The translations under genes were made by a program, and so were the position numbers. From Oxalobacteraceae bacterium (GTDB lineage: Bacteria > Pseudomonadota > Gammaproteobacteria > Burkholderiales > Burkholderiaceae_D): DNA of 53,440 nt. Position 1 is the first letter of the stretch; each line of letters opens with the position of its first letter. The stretch covers positions 1 through 53,440 of the forward strand of contig OMID01000111.1 of NCBI GenBank assembly GCA_900299005.1. The letters are read 5' to 3'. The notes beneath the pieces are model-generated. The model did no database searches. It was given only the letters and a program-made list of their open reading frames with translations, and was not told the origin of the DNA. Positions 52,430-53,440 of this stretch are shown in pieces.

Positions 52430-53173
52430 ATGAAACAACAATGGATAGGGGTCGTGTGTCTGTGGGTGTCGTCGCTTGCTACGGCAGCTGAAGTCAAGGT
52501 GGCCGTGGCAGCCAATTTCGCCGCACCCATGAAAGAGATTGCCGCCGTGTTTGAATCACGTACGGGACACAAGCTGGTACTGACACCGGGAGCGAGCGGT
52601 AAATTTTTTGCGCAGATCACCAACGGCGCGCCCTTTGAGGTTTTTCTGTCGGCCGATGATGAAACACCAGCGCGACTGGAAAAACTGGGCAAGGCTGTCG
52701 CCGGATCACGGGTGACCTACGCGATCGGACGGCTCGCGTTGTGGTCGCCCAAAGCAGGCTGGATAAACGAGGGTAGCGACACGCTCAAGCGTGGTGATTT
52801 TCGTTTTCTCTCGATTGCCAATCCCAAGGTGGCACCGTATGGTCTTGCCGCGGTGCAGACGATGCAAAAACTGGGTGTGCTGACGACATTGGAGCCCAAA
52901 GTCGTTCAAGGTGAGAACATCGCCCAGACGCACCAGTTTGTCGTGACAGGCAATGCCGATCTTGGCTTTGTGGCTTTGTCACAGGTATGGCACAACGGAC
53001 AACTGAAATCCGGCTCCGGCTGGGTTGTGCCCGAGAGCTTTCACGATGAATTACGCCAGGATGCGGTGCTGCTGGAAACAGCCCGTAATTCAGAGGCAGC
53101 CAAGGCACTGATGAATTTTCTGACATCGGAGAAGGCGAAAGAGATCATGGTCGCTTATGGGTATAAGCATTGA
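52430..53173 (+). CDS. modA: Molybdate ABC transporter binding protein ModA
   Basis: ModA captures molybdate in the periplasm for the ModBC importer. The 247-residue product has a signal peptide and then KVAVAANFAAPMKEIAAVFE, TPGASGKFFAQITNGAPFEVFLSADD, and NPKVAPYGLAAVQTM, the ligand-binding features of ModA. The ATG at 52430 has GAGG at good spacing; a GTG at 52418 is less likely. modB and modC are not within the remaining 267 bases. The porin directly upstream is 15 bases away, so both may be co-transcribed. Confidence 0.93.
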   Translation: MKQQWIGVVCLWVSSLATAAEVKVAVAANFAAPMKEIAAVFESRTGHKLVLTPGASGKFFAQITNGAPFEVFLSADDETPARLEKLGKAVAGSRVTYAIGRLALWSPKAGWINEGSDTLKRGDFRFLSIANPKVAPYGLAAVQTMQKLGVLTTLEPKVVQGENIAQTHQFVVTGNADLGFVALSQVWHNGQLKSGSGWVVPESFHDELRQDAVLLETARNSEAAKALMNFLTSEKAKEIMVAYGYKH

Positions 53174-53270
53174 CTGGTAGGTTGTTTAATCATTCTAGTT
53201 TCGTCACCGTTGAGAACGCTGCGGGCCAAGCAGGCATACGACTGTCGAACGCCAACCGCAGTCAACCTGT

Positions 53271-53384
53271 CGTCCCAGCGAAAGCTGGGACCCAAGTGTG
53301 CACACGACTGGCCAAAGCCCATCGCGTACCTGTCGAGCACCCAGCGCGACACCAGCATGGGCCCCAGCGTTCGCTGGGGCGACG
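53271..53384. repeat. Inverted pair of REP-like palindromes
   Basis: CGTCCCAGCGAAAGCTGGGACCCA (53271-53294) and TGGGCCCCAGCGTTCGCTGGGGCGACG (53358-53384) are each a hairpin and are inverted relative to one another, about 63 bases apart. Such repeats are typical of extragenic palindromic elements after a gene; this pair lies 100 bases after modA. Confidence 0.75.
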
Positions 53385-53440
53385 GGGTTGGGTGTGAGGC
53401 GAGTGCCGATCGCTTGTGGGCTGGAATGATCGATCCAGCA

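Overview
The window looks like a chromosomal segment of a polar- or sheath-flagellated betaproteobacterium. The grounds are moderately high GC, a general porin, ModA, an IorA/IorB pair, a small four-cysteine protein typical of beta/gammaproteobacteria, and sigma-54-driven flagellar genes. A member of the Rhodocyclales or Nitrosomonadales is plausible, but I cannot fix the genus. No rRNA, tRNA, CRISPR array, transposase or phage gene was seen.

Region 1 (1-23330) is flagellar. On the minus strand lie pseB (flagellin sugar synthesis), fliD, a small ORF, flaG and a flagellin cut by the window edge. On the plus strand lie a TPR-like protein, a 1328-residue giant flagellin, three small genes, an FlrC/FlbD-like sigma-54 activator and fliE-fliF-(orf99)-fliG-fliH-fliI-fliJ. 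A third, 697-residue flagellin closes the block on the minus strand. Four good -24/-12 promoters precede fliD, the TPR gene, the giant flagellin and the activator. Several parts are enlarged or altered: the giant flagellin, FliD with a duplicated domain, FliF with an 11-residue Glu/Ala repeat, FliH with acidic and His-rich extensions, and a 99-residue stand-alone copy of the FliG-binding tail of FliF encoded between fliF and fliG.

Region 2 (23500-32800) is metabolic: Dps, a hydratase of the 2-keto-4-pentenoate type, an indolepyruvate oxidoreductase-like operon with a thioesterase, an NnrU-like protein, an MHS-type transporter and a methyltransferase.

Region 3 (32800-47500) is the most unusual part. 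It holds five intact voltage-gated-channel-like genes and one decayed copy within 15 kb. They are interleaved with TerC, a membrane-anchored four-EF-hand protein, an NhaD-type and a CPA1-type cation/proton antiporter, a fragment of the K+ regulator KdpE, a cysteine-less SthA-like flavoprotein and a 58-residue membrane protein. One channel has two voltage sensors in front of one pore. Two intact channels and the decayed one share a non-canonical S-G-(Y/W)-G-N filter. Three channels end in the same TerB-like helical motif and a fourth carries a full zinc-ribbon plus TerB tail. I infer a membrane-potential and cation-handling island; its function is not known from sequence.

Region 4 (47500-53440) contains a secreted hydratase-fold protein, a membrane-anchored glutamate-synthase-type flavoprotein, a porin, ModA and an inverted pair of REP-like palindromes.
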